Shown here: piece after piece, positions 17,020-25,660 of the stretch
Layout: every line of letters begins with the position of its first letter
How positions within the stretch are numbered: position 1 is the stretch's first letter
Assembly (NCBI GenBank): GCA_011525745.1
Contig: WYBU01000103.1
Coordinates: forward strand, 1 to 39,790
Direction: 5' to 3'
Length of the DNA: 39,790 nt
DNA from: Planctomycetaceae bacterium
Lineage (GTDB): Bacteria > Planctomycetota > Phycisphaerae > UBA1845 > UTPLA1
Position numbers and translations under genes: made by a program
Notes under the pieces: model-generated
Database searches by the model: none
What the model was told of the DNA's origin: nothing
The model's input: the letters and a program-made list of their open reading frames with translations, nothing else

Positions 17020-17913
17020 TCAATACAAATCCCCCCTCAAAAACCGCACCGCAAACGGCGCCAATATCGTCAGCACCACCGACAACAGGATCAGCATCGA
17101 CGGCACCAGCAGCTTCACCGCCGCTTCGCCCGCCAGCTTCTCGGCCCGGTGCGTCCGCGCCATCCGCAGCAGATTGGCCTGCACCTTCAGAATGTCCGCC
17201 AGCGGCGTCCCCAGCTCCTCGGCCGATACGACCGACGTGACGACCGTGCGCAGCGACTCCAGCGGTATCCGGCCCGACAGCCCCAGCAGCGCCTCGCGCC
17301 GCGTCCGGCCCAGCTCCAGCTCCGTCATCATCGCCCGCAGCTCTTCGTTCAGCGGATCGTCCGGATCATCCCGCGTCAGCGAATCCACCGCCTCTACGAA
17401 CGTCGCCCCGGCCGTCATCGACAGGCTCACGAGATCCAGCGCATACGGCAGCCGCCGCTCGATGCGTCGCAGCCGCCCCGCCGCGCGAGCGCGCAGATGG
17501 TACAGCGGCGCGTACAGCCCCGCCGCCGCCCCGCAAAAAACGCCGAGCAGCCCGGCCTTCTCGGACAGCGCGAACTGCACGTACGGCCCCAGCAGCGCCC
17601 CGACGATCACGCCCAGAAACGACAGCGACAGCCACTGGTTCGATGTGTACAGATACTGCCGCCCCGAGGCGATCAGGTCCCGACGAATCCGCCGCTTCAG
17701 CTCCGGCGCGTTGACCTGGTGCGCCACCGCCACCAGCGGCAGCATGATCGTGTGCGTCAGCCCCTCGTCGAAGCGCGGATTGCGGACGGCCGCGTTCTCC
17801 AGCGCCGCTTCCGCCTCGGCGGCGCGGCGAACCCAGTCGGGCCGGTGAAAGAGCGCCAGCACGGCGGCAAACGCCGCCGCGGCCGACAGCAGACTCAGCA
17901 GCATCTCCGCCAT
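17020..17913 (-). CDS. Type II secretion system F / TadC family protein
   Basis: A 297-residue integral membrane protein of the T2SSF superfamily, most like TadC, the inner-membrane platform of Tad (Flp) pili. It has an N-terminal membrane helix, a pair of helices at about 92-140, a cytoplasmic helical domain with the family pattern RRLPYALDLVSLSMTAGATF then EELGTPLADILKVQANLLR, and a final helix near 270-290. Other Tad genes (tadA, tadB, flp) are not in the window downstream on this strand, where only the antitoxin gene follows. It starts 12 bp after the stop of the Fe-S protein gene 17926-19950, so both are probably on one transcript although the functions seem unrelated. Confidence 0.85.
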   Translation of the reverse strand: MAEMLLSLLSAAAAFAAVLALFHRPDWVRRAAEAEAALENAAVRNPRFDEGLTHTIMLPLVAVAHQVNAPELKRRIRRDLIASGRQYLYTSNQWLSLSFLGVIVGALLGPYVQFALSEKAGLLGVFCGAAAGLYAPLYHLRARAAGRLRRIERRLPYALDLVSLSMTAGATFVEAVDSLTRDDPDDPLNEELRAMMTELELGRTRREALLGLSGRIPLESLRTVVTSVVSAEELGTPLADILKVQANLLRMARTHRAEKLAGEAAVKLLVPSMLILLSVVLTILAPFAVRFLRGDLY

Positions 17914-17925
17914 GCGCGACTCACC

Positions 17926-19950
17926 CTACTCGCCCGAAACCGCCTCCCACAGTATCTCCGCGATGTCCAACTGCCGGACGTCCTCCCGCCCCTTGCCCGC
18001 CAGCCCGTCGATCAGCATGCGCTGGCAGAACGGACACGCGCTGGCCACCATCGTCGGCTGCGTCGCCAGAAGCTGATCGGTCCGCCGCGCGTTGACGCGC
18101 TCGTCGGTAGCCCCTTCGCGCGCGTGCTCCTCTTCCTTGAACATCTGCGCCCCGCCCGCCCCGCAGCACATGCCGCGATCGCGCGACTCCGTCGCTTCCA
18201 ACACCACCAGCCCGGGAATCGCCCGCAACGTCTCGCGCGGCGACTCGTAAATGTCGTTGTACCGCCCCAGATAGCACGAATCGTGAAAGACCACCCGCCC
18301 GTCGATGCGCTTCGTCGGCTTCAGGCGCCCCTGACGCACCAGGTCCAGCAGAAAATCGGCGTGATGTACCACGTCGTACCTGCCGCCGAAATCCGGGTAC
18401 TCGTTCAGCAGCGTGTTAAAGCAGTGCGGACACGTCGCCAGAATCTTCTTCTTGTCCGCGCCGTAGTTGTTGAGCACCTCGACGTTGGCCTGCGCCAGCG
18501 CCTGGAACAAAAACTCGTTGCCCGCCCGCCGCGCCGGATCGCCCGTGCACTGCTCCTCCGGACCCAGAATCGCGAAGTTCACGCCCGCCTTCTTCAAAAG
18601 CCGCGCCGTCGCCCGCGCGATCTTCCGCGCCCGGTCGTCGAACGACGCCGAGCAGCCCACCCAGTACAGCACCTCGGCGTCGGGATTCTCGGCCAGCGTC
18701 GGAACCTCCAGCCCGGCCGTCCAGCCCGCCCGGTCCGACGCCGGAAAACTCCACGGATTGGAATTGGTCTCCAGCCCGCGAAAGGCGTTTTGCAGCTCCG
18801 TCGGAAACTCGCCTTTTTCCATCACGAGATGCCGCCGCATGTCGACGATCTTGTCGACGTAGGTGATGAACACCGGGCACTCCGTCTCGCAGGCGCGACA
18901 CGTCGTGCACGCCCAAAGCACCTCGGGCTTGATCACGTCGGAAATCAGGTCGACCTTCGCGAACTCGCCGTTGTCCAGAACCTCCTTCTGCCGCGAATAC
19001 AGATGATCGCGCAGATCGAGCGACAGTTGCTTGGGCGACAGCAGCTTGCCCGTGTTCCACGCCGGACAGTGATCCGAGCACCGCCCGCACTCGGTGCACG
19101 TGTACAGGTCCAGCAGCCCCTTCCACGACACATGCTCGATCCGCGACACGCCCAGCGGCTCTTCCCGCTCCATCCGGCCTTCGATGTCGGCCACCGGCCG
19201 CAGCCGACCGCGCGGCGTCAGATCGCGCAGAAACACGTTGGGCACGGCCGTGATGATGTGAAAGTGCTTCGAGTAGGGCAGCAGGTTCAGGAAAATCAGC
19301 ACCAGCGTCGAGTGCGTCCAGAATCCCGCGTGCTTCATCACGCTCAGCGCCCCGGGCGAAAACCCCGCCAGCGCCGCCGCCAGCAGCGAACCGGCCGGCT
19401 CGCCCGCGTGAAAGCTCGGCGCCGGCTTCTGCAGGCGCGCCGCCTCGAGCGCCATCGCCGCACCGTCGTAAAGAATGTCGGCGATCATCATGAAAACGAT
19501 GATGCCCAGGATCACCAGCCCCTCGATCGACAGCGTCATGCGCGGCAGCCGCGCAATCACGCGGTAATAGACGAACACCAGCGCCGCCAGCAGAACCAGC
19601 ACCGCGAAGACGTCCTTCAGGAAGGCGTACACGCGACCCAGCGGCATGTCCGAATACAGGATCCAGAGGTTAAAATCCTCGTTGAACCCGCGCCCCCACA
19701 GCACCAGCGTGCGCAGCAGCAGCACGATAAACCCGACAAAAATAATCTGGTGTGCCGCCCCCGCCCAGCGATAACGCCGCATGCGCTCCTGCGCAAATGC
19801 GAAACGCCACGTGCCCGCGAGGCGCTCGCCGAGTCGATCCGTCCGCGCATCGGCTGCGCCGACGCGCAACAGCTTCCAACGCCGCCGCGCCGACCACGAA
19901 AAAACGCCCCATCCGGCGATGAGCAACAGGGCCATGATGATCGGATTCAT
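17926..19950 (-). CDS. Membrane-bound Fe-S oxidoreductase (heterodisulfide reductase-like, EtfD/EMO type)
   Basis: A 674-residue protein. The N-terminal third has about five membrane helices of the NarI/HdrE-like cytochrome b type. A ferredoxin-like segment carries two 4Fe-4S motifs: CTECGRCSDHCP (about 282-293) and CTTCRACETECP (about 345-356). Two CCG domains follow, with VGCSASFDD and CPHCFNTL in the first and SCYLGRYND and MCCGAGGAQMF in the second. Proteins of this architecture pass electrons between a soluble flavoprotein (often ETF, from fatty-acid or lactate oxidation) and menaquinone. No etfAB genes are in the window, so the partner is unknown. The start ATG (MNPIIMALLLIAGWG) leads straight into the first helix. 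Confidence 0.88.
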   Translation of the reverse strand: MNPIIMALLLIAGWGVFSWSARRRWKLLRVGAADARTDRLGERLAGTWRFAFAQERMRRYRWAGAAHQIIFVGFIVLLLRTLVLWGRGFNEDFNLWILYSDMPLGRVYAFLKDVFAVLVLLAALVFVYYRVIARLPRMTLSIEGLVILGIIVFMMIADILYDGAAMALEAARLQKPAPSFHAGEPAGSLLAAALAGFSPGALSVMKHAGFWTHSTLVLIFLNLLPYSKHFHIITAVPNVFLRDLTPRGRLRPVADIEGRMEREEPLGVSRIEHVSWKGLLDLYTCTECGRCSDHCPAWNTGKLLSPKQLSLDLRDHLYSRQKEVLDNGEFAKVDLISDVIKPEVLWACTTCRACETECPVFITYVDKIVDMRRHLVMEKGEFPTELQNAFRGLETNSNPWSFPASDRAGWTAGLEVPTLAENPDAEVLYWVGCSASFDDRARKIARATARLLKKAGVNFAILGPEEQCTGDPARRAGNEFLFQALAQANVEVLNNYGADKKKILATCPHCFNTLLNEYPDFGGRYDVVHHADFLLDLVRQGRLKPTKRIDGRVVFHDSCYLGRYNDIYESPRETLRAIPGLVVLEATESRDRGMCCGAGGAQMFKEEEHAREGATDERVNARRTDQLLATQPTMVASACPFCQRMLIDGLAGKGREDVRQLDIAEILWEAVSGE

Positions 19951-20806
19951 GAGTCCAATGGTAGAGGAAGGGGGGGAAAGTCGAAAGTCGAAACGTCGAA
20001 ACGTCAGAATTCATTCGCGTCCAAGTCGTCCATGCCGTCCCTTCCATCCACACTGTCCACAATCAGGCAACGCCGCAATTGCGGCCGAAGTCTGGATTCC
20101 CCCCCTTTTTTTTCGCGGGAATGACGGCTGCGTGTGGACGGTTGACGGCGGACGCCTGTCGGTCTGCCACTGGCAACTGACAACTCTATTGACTTGTGGC
20201 TTGTGTCGCATGCCTCCCCTCACACCGTCGGAAAAATCTGCCGTCCCGCTTGCCCACGCTCGCCGGCGAGGAATAATTGATCGTGCAAGGACATTGCGGC
20301 CGAGGGGTCGGGCCGTCGATTTCGGTTGCCCGAGTCCTAAAACCTTCGACCTGATCGTTCGATTTTTCAATAGCCGCTTCGTCCATGCCGATTCCGGCGA
20401 GCATCCGCAACAGTCGGTGACGTCTTTACTGAGCGCGCCTGGCCATGACTGGCTCAATCCGCGTGTCCGCGGCGAGCCGTCGTGACCTCGTTAAGGCGGC
20501 CGACGCGCGCGGCTTTCGCTCCACCGCGGCCTCCCTGACGGAAACGTCGCCGCGGCCCGGAATCGGCGAATCGCACCGGGCGAGTGTGACCTTCGCTCGG
20601 TCAGGACGTAGCAATAACCGGATCGATCGACTCCCCAGGTCGATCCGGTGAAATTGATGCAAGGATCCCAGACGCGTGCTTTCCGGGCGGGGGGCTGGGG
20701 TGAGGATAGGAGCTTCGATCGGCGTCCTGATTCCATACAGTTAGATTGATGCGTCGGTCGAGACGTCCGCGATGGTTCTCAACGGATTCATCGCGGACGT
20801 TGCGTT
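19951..20806. other. 856-bp intergenic region
   Basis: No gene is supported. Near the left edge (about 19978-20003) are GTCGAAA-like units, followed by five 9-nt units centred on GTCCA (20017-20061), similar to those at 28310-28354. A short hairpin with ATCGAC/GTCGAT arms lies near 20627-20645, and a strong 12-bp inverted repeat is at 20763-20800. The middle (about 20450-20740) has normal GC and short frames without recognisable domains; an untranslated RNA cannot be excluded. Confidence 0.45.
20763..20800 (-). terminator. Stem-loop after the DUF3352-like gene
   Basis: Perfect 12-bp arms ACGTCCGCGATG (20763-20774) and CATCGCGGACGT (20789-20800) with a 14-nt loop begin 6 bp past the stop codon of the minus-strand gene. 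There is no U-tract in the minus direction; in the plus direction it is followed by TGCGTTTTATT. It may stabilise or end the mRNA. Terminator function is inferred from position. Confidence 0.4.
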
Positions 20807-22333
20807 TTATTCGTCGCGAAAAAACGGCAACGCCTCGCGCAACGCCTGCGGCGACCAACTGATCACCAGATAGTGCCGCGTCACGCACAAGGCCGGCCCC
20901 AGAATGCCGGCCTGTAAGTACCACACGCCGTCGGCATCCCGCACCGCCCGCAGCTTCAGCGCCTCGACGATCGCCTTCTGATTCTCCGTTTCCAGTCGCC
21001 GGCTCCACACCGTCAGAATCGCGTCGAGCGCGCCGCGAACCTCGTCCGGCTGATCGATCGCAACCGCGATCGTCAACGCAAACGGAATCCCCAGCGGGTG
21101 CGGCGGGTAGTCGCACACGATCACCTGCGCTCCCAGATGCGACAGCAACTGCCGCTCCACGTCGATCCCGCATTCCGCCTGCAACCGGCGCCACCACGCC
21201 TCGATCTCGCGCACGTGCCGATAGTGCCGACCCGCGATCCACGCCGAAGGAACATTCTTCAGCAGCCACCGCGTTGGCCCTTCGATGATGGCGAAACGCC
21301 GCGCCTCCGGCGGAATGCGACGGCGATGCTCGGCCGGAAACGCCGCCGGCTCGCTGTAGGCGCGCATCCGGTCGATCCCCTCGGCGCGAAAGACGCGCCG
21401 ACAGGCCATGGCGCGCCCCTCGAGCGACAGCGTCCACAGATCGCGCTCGAACGTTCGCGCATCCAGCGCGTCGAGCACGGCGTACAACCGCCGCTGCGTC
21501 ACCGCCTCCAGCCGTTCCCGCAGCCGCGCGAAATGAATGTGCCACTCCGCCAACGCCCGCCGGCCGGCGGTGCGCTCATGCGCGCGCACGAACCACTCGT
21601 CGTCCCCCAGCCGCCGAACGCGCCCGCGCCGCGCCGCCAACACCGACTCGAACGCCCCTTCGCCGAACGCGATCACGTAGCCGTCGTCGACGCGCCCCCA
21701 CGTCAGCGCACACCACTCCGGCAGCCGCCGATCGGCCAGATGGTTGTACGAGTCCCCGTCGAGTCGGCGCTGACTGATGCGCGCGTCCTGCTGATTCGTG
21801 TACCGCGCGGCCAGGCGGTTGAGCTGGGCCAGCACTTCCTCGTTCCGGCCGGCGGTGCGCAGGATGACGGCCGCCGCCAGCCGCTGGAGCTGGACGCGCT
21901 CGGCGGCGCGGTCATCGGGGTCTGAAGGCTCGTTCGTCAGATCGTCCGCATCGCCGCGTCCGACCTCTACGTCAATGAGCGTCACGGCGTGAGGAAACTC
22001 GCCCAGCAGCGGCAGAGCGCCGACCACGTCGGCGTAAAGCTGGCCTTCGCCGCCGAGCAATCCCGACGCGCCCAGCGCGCCGATGAATCGCGATACCGAC
22101 GGCCCCGACGCCACCGCCGCGCTCGATGTCGCGCGGACATCGCCTTTCAGCGGCCGGCCGAAATAGACCGCGACGGAGTCCGCGGGGATGAAGCGGGCCA
22201 GGTCGAGCAATTCGTCGGCGGGCGCCGATGCGACCGGCGGTGCGGGCGGCGCCTGCGGCGACGATTGTCGCGCCAGCGCGACGGCGCCGATCAGAAACGA
22301 CAAACTTATCAACACCCGCACCGCATGATCCAT
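20807..22333 (-). CDS. Secreted DUF3352-like protein of unknown function
   Basis: A 508-residue protein with a signal peptide (MDHAVRVLISLSFLIGAVAL, then ARQSS). The mature N-terminus reads LLDLARFIPADSVAVYFGRP, resembling the opening of DUF3352-type planctomycete proteins that begin with a (F)IPxDxxxV element. The remainder is mixed alpha/beta with many Trp and Arg and no catalytic motif I recognise; it ends with ITVWSRRLE and a hydrophobic HYLVISWSPQALREALPFF. The ATG at 22333 is chosen for the signal peptide; the frame is open further upstream only through repeats. It stands alone between repeat clusters. Confidence 0.65.
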   Translation of the reverse strand: MDHAVRVLISLSFLIGAVALARQSSPQAPPAPPVASAPADELLDLARFIPADSVAVYFGRPLKGDVRATSSAAVASGPSVSRFIGALGASGLLGGEGQLYADVVGALPLLGEFPHAVTLIDVEVGRGDADDLTNEPSDPDDRAAERVQLQRLAAAVILRTAGRNEEVLAQLNRLAARYTNQQDARISQRRLDGDSYNHLADRRLPEWCALTWGRVDDGYVIAFGEGAFESVLAARRGRVRRLGDDEWFVRAHERTAGRRALAEWHIHFARLRERLEAVTQRRLYAVLDALDARTFERDLWTLSLEGRAMACRRVFRAEGIDRMRAYSEPAAFPAEHRRRIPPEARRFAIIEGPTRWLLKNVPSAWIAGRHYRHVREIEAWWRRLQAECGIDVERQLLSHLGAQVIVCDYPPHPLGIPFALTIAVAIDQPDEVRGALDAILTVWSRRLETENQKAIVEALKLRAVRDADGVWYLQAGILGPALCVTRHYLVISWSPQALREALPFFRDE

Positions 22334-22340
22334 GAACGTT

Positions 22341-22535
22341 GGGTCCGCCGTGCGGACCGGTTCCACATTGGGTCCGCTGTGCGGACCGATTCGCAACCGT
22401 TTGGCACAAACAAGCCCTCGCGCGCACAGACCTATCGATTCGGGTGGTACGGGCGTCCCGCCCGTCTCTTCACGCCCCCGCGAGGACTTGGCCGTGTCGA
22501 CTACGTACGCTCCGCTGTGCGGACCGATTCGCCGG
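22341..22535. repeat. Cluster of GGTCCGC-type palindromes with one GGTGGTACGGGC repeat
   Basis: Three copies of the palindromic core GTCCGCnGTGCGGACC or a close relative, often followed by GATTCGC, occur at 22341-22358, 22370-22390 and 22511-22535. The copy of the GGTGGTACGGGC repeat at 22443-22500 is extended and resembles 39359-39420 over about 58 bp, including CCCGCGA and TTGGCC-like positions. They fill the spacer upstream of the DUF3352-like gene. Confidence 0.75.
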
Positions 22536-22584
22536 ACACCAATCGCCGGCGAGCGCAAGCGCGCTCTTCGCACCGAACGCGCGC

Positions 22585-23868
22585 TCAGAGTTTATAGCAC
22601 CACGGTCGGCGCTGTGCCCACAGATCGGTCTCCGGCGTAAAGCGCTTGATGTCGGCTTCGCTCAGGTCGACCGTCGCACGCGCCTCGTCCTCGGGCGACG
22701 ATGACTCCGCCGCAATCCAACCGTCGGGAGTTATGACCAGATTCCGCCGCCGCGTCGAAGCCAGGACAAAGATGCGATTCTCCGCCGCCCGGGCGCGCAG
22801 CGTCGCGACGTCCTCCGGCGCATGCGTCGCGTGAATGACCTGCGCGCCGTCCAGCGCCAGACAGCGTGCGGACGCGAACGATCGCATGTCGTCGCCATCG
22901 AGCGCGGCGTGACGCGACCGTCCGAACTCGACGCGGGAGCGGCTGACCGAAAGTTCCGCGACGACCGGCTCGCGAAAGCTCGCTCCCGCGATCGCTTGAA
23001 TCGTCGCCGTCGGCGCATCGCACAGGCGCGCCGCCTGCGCCGCCGTCACGCGTGCCGGGCGCGCGACTTTCGGCGAAATATCATCGACAATCAATGCCTC
23101 CCCTTCGATCGGACCGCGCTGCCGCACCCGGCCCTCCGCGTCAATCAACAGGCTCTGGCCGACGTAGTGAAGCGGCGGCTCGGGCCCGGCCTTGTCGGCG
23201 CACACGAACGGCACGCCGAATTCCCGCGCCCGCGCCTCGATCAGAAAATCCGGCTGAATGTTGTACAGATCCCGCGCCGTCCGCGGCTCAATACGCGACC
23301 CGGCCCCCGGCCGCCCGACGTCCACCCACGCCGTCGGCTGCACGATCAGCCCCGCCCCCTGCGCGGCCAGCGTGGCCGTGATTTCCGGCGCGCGGGCGTC
23401 CGCGCAGATCAGCACGCCCACGCGGCCCAGCGCCGTGTCGAATACCGAAATCGCGTCACCGGCCGCAAACCACCGATTGTCGCAGTCCCACAAGAAGTTC
23501 TTGCGCGCCATGCCGATCAGCCGCCCGGCCGGATCGAACACCGCCGCCGAGTTGAACAGCACGTCGCCGACTTCTTCCACCACGCCGCAAACCAGGTGCA
23601 GACGAGCATCCGCCGCCATGCGCGACAACCGATCGAGCAGCGCCGCCGTTCGCAGCAGATCGGCACGCAGATACTCATCGCGGCCGCGCACGTAGTAAGC
23701 CGGATAGGCGCATTCCGGCAGAACCAGCAGATCGGCGCGCTGCCGCGCCGCTTCGACCACCAGGCGGGCGATGTCGTCGAGAGAGTCGCAGGCGTGATCG
23801 AGATCGCGGGCGACTGTCTGCCCCGCGGCGGCGCGAATCGTGCGGAACGCGGCACCCATGCGCCGCAT
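22585..23868 (-). CDS. Nitrilase-superfamily (carbon-nitrogen hydrolase) protein with a degenerate second half
   Basis: A 427-residue protein. Residues about 5-260 form a complete CN-hydrolase domain with the catalytic triad Glu52 (LLVLPECAYPAYY), Lys123 (GMARKNFLW) and Cys155 (GVLICADARAPE). Such enzymes hydrolyse or condense amides, carbamoyl groups or nitriles; the substrate cannot be told. Residues about 310-425 (FASARCLALDGAQVIHATHA, then AAENRIFVLASTRRRNLVIT and DGWIAAESSS) look like a second nitrilase C-terminal half lacking the catalytic Glu and Cys, an internal duplication that has decayed or become structural. The ATG at 23868 or 23859 is the start; upstream sequence is repeat element. 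Confidence 0.82.
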   Translation of the reverse strand: MRRMGAAFRTIRAAAGQTVARDLDHACDSLDDIARLVVEAARQRADLLVLPECAYPAYYVRGRDEYLRADLLRTAALLDRLSRMAADARLHLVCGVVEEVGDVLFNSAAVFDPAGRLIGMARKNFLWDCDNRWFAAGDAISVFDTALGRVGVLICADARAPEITATLAAQGAGLIVQPTAWVDVGRPGAGSRIEPRTARDLYNIQPDFLIEARAREFGVPFVCADKAGPEPPLHYVGQSLLIDAEGRVRQRGPIEGEALIVDDISPKVARPARVTAAQAARLCDAPTATIQAIAGASFREPVVAELSVSRSRVEFGRSRHAALDGDDMRSFASARCLALDGAQVIHATHAPEDVATLRARAAENRIFVLASTRRRNLVITPDGWIAAESSSPEDEARATVDLSEADIKRFTPETDLWAQRRPWCYKL

Positions 23869-23993
23869 CGTAGCGCCGCGCCAGGCAGCGCGACAACGCC
23901 CGCGCGACGCGGCGCCAATGGGCCGCGCCCGCCCCCTCGGGTCCGCCCCGCGCCCGCGCGCATCTGATCCGTCCCGCGACCGCCCCCCTGATC

Positions 23994-24155
23994 CGAACCG
24001 CGACCGTAAGGGAGCGGCGGAGAACGCTCCGATCACGCGGCGCGCCCGCCATTGCCACCCACGCCACAATCCGAGAACCCCTGGCGCGTACCGCACCGTC
24101 GCAGCGCACGCCGCAGGCCGAAGCGCCCGCCGCGCTCCCTCACGGTCTCGGTTCG
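23994..24155. mobile_element. MITE-like element, copy 1 (162 bp)
   Basis: The element starts CGAACCGCGACCGTAAGGGA and ends with the inverted counterpart (GCGCTCCCTCACGGTCTCGG then TTCG), giving imperfect terminal inverted repeats of about 23 bp. Its interior (CGCCATTGCCAC, then AATCCGAGAA, then GTCGCAGCGCAC) matches copy 2 at 25446-25608 in the same order and orientation. No coding capacity. No clear target-site duplication. It fills most of the 329-bp spacer between the nitrilase-like gene and proC (23869-24197); nothing else was seen there. Confidence 0.7.
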
Positions 24156-24197
24156 GTTCAGAATCTCGGTCTTCCGGCCCCGTGCAGCGATGCTCGG

Positions 24198-25022
24198 CTA
24201 TTGCGCCGCGTTGGCCTTCTGGCCCAGTTCCTGGCCGCGCTGAAACGCCGCCAGCACCGCCTGCGTCACCTGCTCCGTCACGTGCCCGGACGTCAGGATG
24301 CGCATCGCCGCTTCGGTCGTCCCGTTGGGCGACGTGACCGCCTGCCGAAGCTCCTGGGGCGACGCGCCCTTCTCAAGCAGCATCGCTCCCGCCCCCATGC
24401 ACGCGTACGCCGCAAACGTCTGCGCGTCCTGCGCCGGCAGCCCCGCCGCGATGCCGCCCGCCATCATCGCCTCGACAAAGTAGTAGAAATACGCAGGCCC
24501 CGAACCGGCAACCGCGGTCACCGCGTCCATCAACCGCTCGTCGTGAATGAGCACGGTCACGCCGCCCGCGTTGAACAGGTGCCGCACCGACTCGACGTCC
24601 TCCGGCAGCGCGTGTTTGCCGGCGCACACGCCCGTCACGCCGAATCCCAGCCCGAACGGCAGATTCGGCATGGTGCGCACGACGCGCGCCTTGATGTGCG
24701 GAAACCGGGCGGCCACCGTATCGGTGTGCACGCCCGCCATCACCGAGATAAGCAAATGCTCCTCCGTCACGGCCTCCTCGATGCCGCGCGACATCTCCCG
24801 GAACTTCTGCGGCGTCACCGAAATCAGCAGCCGACTCGACTGACGCACCACGTCGCGGATGTCGTCGGCCACGGCCACCGGCAGCGGATGCGCCGCCAAA
24901 GCGCGCGACGCAGACACGATGATGCGTTGCGGCTCATAGTAGCGCGTGTCGATCAGCCGGCGCAGGATCAAGCCCGCGATGTGGCCGGTCCCGATGACGC
25001 CGAGCGTATAAGGATGTGTCAT
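24198..25022 (-). CDS. proC: Pyrroline-5-carboxylate reductase
   Basis: A 274-residue enzyme that reduces 1-pyrroline-5-carboxylate to L-proline with NAD(P)H, the last step of proline synthesis. The N-terminal Rossmann fold begins TLGVIGTGHIAGLILRRL with the GxGxxA motif. The C-terminal dimerisation and substrate domain shows the family signature VAGSGPAYFYYFVEAM (about 160-176) and TSPNGTTEAAM, close to the usual SPGGTT motif with Asn in place of one Gly. Length is typical. The ATG at 25022 has AAGAAGGA about 10 nt upstream. It is transcribed alone and is flanked on both sides by MITE-like elements. Confidence 0.93.
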   Translation of the reverse strand: MTHPYTLGVIGTGHIAGLILRRLIDTRYYEPQRIIVSASRALAAHPLPVAVADDIRDVVRQSSRLLISVTPQKFREMSRGIEEAVTEEHLLISVMAGVHTDTVAARFPHIKARVVRTMPNLPFGLGFGVTGVCAGKHALPEDVESVRHLFNAGGVTVLIHDERLMDAVTAVAGSGPAYFYYFVEAMMAGGIAAGLPAQDAQTFAAYACMGAGAMLLEKGASPQELRQAVTSPNGTTEAAMRILTSGHVTEQVTQAVLAAFQRGQELGQKANAAQ

Positions 25023-25660
25023 GGCCGAATTCCTTCTTTCGCGCCGCGGCGCCCCATCGTGTCGCGCTCGTATCCGAACCGCGACCGTGAGGGAGCGGCG
25101 GAAAACGCCCCGTCTGCCGCGACCGCGAAACAGCGGCCAACGCCCCCTGATCCGAACTGCCACCGTAAGGGAGCGGCGCGTGACGCCCCATCCGCCGCCG
25201 GGCGCCTGAGTGTAGCATCGGCAAACGACAGGCCGATCTGGATGTGGAATGCAGCCGGCCGAAGGCCGCGGCCCATCCGTCGCGCCCCGCAAGCGGGGAG
25301 TCGGCGCAGAATCGCACAGTCAATCACAGCGCGGCAGCAATGCTCAGTCGGTCGTTGTCAATTCCAGGCCGCACACCATAGCCGACACGGCCGGCGGCGC
25401 CGATCGGTGATTTTAGATTTGTGTTCGTGTGCGTAATCGCAGATCCGAACCGCGACCGTAAGGGAGCGGCGGAGAACGCCCCGATCGCGCTGTACGCACG
25501 CCATTGCCACTCACGGCAGAATCCGAGAAGCCCCGGGCGCCCGCGCCGCCTTCGCAGCGCACCGCACAGTCGGAAACGCCCGCGGCGCTCCCTCACGGTC
25601 GCGGTTCGTTTCACGTCCCGCGCCAGCGCACATCTGATCCGCCCCCGCTAACGCCGCGCG
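25023..25660. repeat. 638-bp spacer dominated by CGAACCGCGACCGT repeats
   Basis: Two direct single-end copies of the element terminus lie at 25072-25111 and 25150-25190, and a complete second MITE-like copy at 25446-25608. Between them (25200-25440) nothing recognisable was found. No gene is supported. Confidence 0.7.
25446..25608. mobile_element. MITE-like element, copy 2 (163 bp)
   Basis: Starts CGAACCGCGACCGTAAGGGA and ends GCGCTCCCTCACGGTCGCGG then TTCG. It is co-linear with copy 1 over its full length with a one-base length difference and, by eye, high identity. The termini are near-perfect inverted repeats (CGAACCGCGACCGT against ACGGTCGCGGTTCG). No open frame inside. Confidence 0.7.

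Noticed and set aside
17149..20124. A 991-residue plus-strand open frame antisense to the TadC and Fe-S genes
   Set aside because: It is the high-GC shadow of two well-supported minus-strand genes and is extremely rich in Arg, Gln and Pro, with no domain.
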